This document shows positions 6,441-7,252 of a stretch of DNA of 7,252 bases, in pieces; within the stretch, counting starts at the first letter, position 1, and every line of letters starts with the position of its first letter. Both the position numbers and the translations under genes were made by a program. This DNA is from an uncultured Capnocytophaga sp. (GTDB taxonomy: Bacteria; Bacteroidota; Bacteroidia; Flavobacteriales; Flavobacteriaceae): the NCBI GenBank assembly GCA_915070235.1, contig CAJZFM010000104.1, positions 1-7,252 on the forward strand, written 5' to 3'. Below the pieces are notes generated by a model that was not told the origin of the DNA, did no database searches, and saw nothing but the letters and a program-made list of their open reading frames with translations.

Positions 6441-6968
6441 TTAACTTTGAACAATATGGGAAGGTTCTGTATCCATCTTAGGCAAGAGCTCTTTGTACTG
6501 GAAGATATGGGTACGAATCCAGTCATTCATCTCCATAATAGGGGCATAGAGCAGTGATTGGTCGCTGCTTTCTTTAGGAATCAGCTCAAGAGCACCTCGG
6601 TTGAGGTACATAAGGCTGGTACCCACGATAAGAGACCACTTGAACATGCCGAAGACAGCCCCAGCGATACGATTAGGTAACCCTAAGGAAACACTTTCCA
6701 AGGCTTTGGTAAGCATTTTCCCTGCAATTCTTACCATAACAAAAGCTAAAAGGAAAACAATTACAAAGGAAATCACCTGATTGGTCTTCGTAGAGAGAGA
6801 AAACACCTCGCTAAGGTAACCTGCTGCCATTGCTGAGAAGTGTATAGCCACCCATAATGCCACGAATACGGACAATAGGGAGGCTACTTCCCAGATAAAA
6901 CCTTTCATAAATCCGCGTACAATCCCAATGGAGAGGAGAATACCCAGTATAATATCAATGTTGCTCAT
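6441..6968 (-). CDS. CvpA family membrane protein
   Basis: This is a 175-residue inner-membrane protein with four predicted membrane segments: about 5-19 (IDIILGILLSIGIV), 26-43, 63-82 and 99-121. Family hallmarks are the first segment followed by RGFMKGFIWEVASLLS (18-33) and GLPNRIAGAVFGMFKW (96-111). The family is named for a role in colicin V production in E. coli; in Bacteroidota its role is unclear. The start is the ATG at 6968-6966 (MSNIDIILG), the usual N-terminus. Two earlier in-frame ATGs at 6995 and 6992 would add nine residues but lie inside a hairpin, so I reject them. A hairpin with a T-tract ends seven bases before this start. The C-terminal 50 residues are soluble. Confidence 0.88.
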   Translation of the reverse strand: MSNIDIILGILLSIGIVRGFMKGFIWEVASLLSVFVALWVAIHFSAMAAGYLSEVFSLSTKTNQVISFVIVFLLAFVMVRIAGKMLTKALESVSLGLPNRIAGAVFGMFKWSLIVGTSLMYLNRGALELIPKESSDQSLLYAPIMEMNDWIRTHIFQYKELLPKMDTEPSHIVQS

Positions 6969-6974
6969 TTGGAT

Positions 6975-7001
6975 AAAAAAAGAGATGAACATCATCTCTT
7001 T
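6975..7001 (-). terminator. hairpin with U-tract between the DUF2795 gene and cvpA
   Basis: A 9-bp stem pairs 6979-6987 (AAAGAGATG) with 6993-7001 (CATCTCTTT) around a five-base loop. On the minus strand it is followed by more T's (6978-6975). It starts six bases after the DUF2795 stop and its U-tract ends six bases before the cvpA ATG. It may be a weak terminator, or an attenuating hairpin in a leader shared with cvpA. The stem is not GC-rich, so its strength is uncertain. Confidence 0.6.
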
Positions 7002-7007
7002 ATTAAA

Positions 7008-7229
7008 TTAATATTCATCTTCGTTCCAAAGATAATCCTCTTCAGTGGGATAGTCAGGCCAGATTTCCTCAATAGATTCATAGATTTCTCCTTCGTCTTC
7101 AAGAGCTTCGAGGTTTTCCACCACTTCCATAGGGGCTCCTGTACGGAGAGCATAATCAATAATCTCTTCCTTGGTCGCAGGCCAAGGCGCATCACTGAGA
7201 TAAGAGGCAAGTTCTAATGTCCAATACAT
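7008..7229 (-). CDS. small acidic DUF2795 family protein
   Basis: This is a 73-residue, strongly acidic, probably cytosolic protein with no signal peptide. I recognise the DUF2795 pattern: MYWTLELASYL, then DAPWPATKEEIIDYALRTGA, then EVVENLEALEDEGEIY, with a tail ending NEDEY. The family is widespread in Bacteroidota as a short stand-alone protein of unknown function; the middle helices (TKEEIIDYALRTGAP, EVVENLEAL) suggest a compact helical fold. The start ATG (7229-7227) gives the full family N-terminus. It is preceded by three copies of a 7-bp A-rich repeat that run to the window edge, so its promoter lies outside. A hairpin separates it from cvpA downstream. Confidence 0.85.
   Translation of the reverse strand: MYWTLELASYLSDAPWPATKEEIIDYALRTGAPMEVVENLEALEDEGEIYESIEEIWPDYPTEEDYLWNEDEY
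7027..7057 (-). promoter_or_regulatory. possible internal promoter for cvpA
   Basis: On the minus strand CTG (7057-7055, one mismatch to TTG) is followed after 20 bases by TATCTTTG (7034-7027), a full match to TAnnTTTG. It lies inside the end of the DUF2795 coding sequence, where codons for Y-L-W create it, so it may be chance. If active it would start transcription near 7021 and place the hairpin in the cvpA leader. Confidence 0.3.
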
Positions 7230-7230
7230 A

Positions 7231-7251
7231 TTTTTAGTTTTTAGTTTTTAG
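7231..7251. repeat. 7-bp tandem repeat upstream of the DUF2795 gene
   Basis: TTTTTAG occurs three times in a row at 7231-7251 and may continue past the window. On the coding (minus) strand it reads as an A-rich leader directly before the ATG at 7229, one base away. It could act as an A-rich translation-enhancing leader, and the repeat number could vary. Confidence 0.8.
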
Positions 7252-7252
7252 T

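Overview
The window looks like chromosomal core sequence from a Bacteroidota bacterium, most probably a member of the Flavobacteriia. The malate dehydrogenase, SurA and 73-residue DUF2795 proteins have a flavobacterial look. Several starts are preceded by the Bacteroidota promoter form (TTG, about 19-20 bases, TAnnTTTG) and no start needs a strong Shine-Dalgarno sequence. Capnocytophaga would be my guess at genus, from remembered protein similarity only.

Layout. Positions 1-192 are repeat-rich non-coding DNA: three tandem 23-bp units, then two opposed 7-bp-period arrays, the second running into the stop codon of ndk. ndk (minus, 189-608) is divergent from the small SRP RNA gene ffs (plus, about 759-854), which has its own promoter and a U-tract terminator. 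A 707-residue TPR + SMI1/KNR4 (SUKH) + suppressor-of-fused (SUFU) protein follows on the plus strand (910-3033). It looks like a multi-domain immunity-type protein and is the only clearly accessory gene here. A 13-bp hairpin (3057-3086) ends it and the convergent mdh.

Everything to the right is on the minus strand. In transcription order it is: a 73-residue DUF2795 protein (7229-7008), a small hairpin, a CvpA-family membrane protein (6968-6441), a lipoprotein related to SurA (6358-5504), SurA itself (5517-4162, overlapping the lipoprotein gene by 14 bases), and mdh (4050-3118). Promoter-like sequences precede the lipoprotein-surA pair and mdh, so this is probably a string of short transcription units and not one operon.

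Functionally, most genes are housekeeping: nucleotide balance (Ndk), co-translational targeting (SRP RNA), central carbon metabolism (Mdh) and outer-membrane protein folding in the periplasm (lipoprotein plus SurA). I see no complete undescribed system. The best leads are the orphan TPR-SUKH-SUFU protein with an unnamed C-terminal domain and a C7 tract at a domain boundary, the heptad-period repeat arrays, the divided histidines of the two SurA parvulin domains, and the hairpin just before cvpA.
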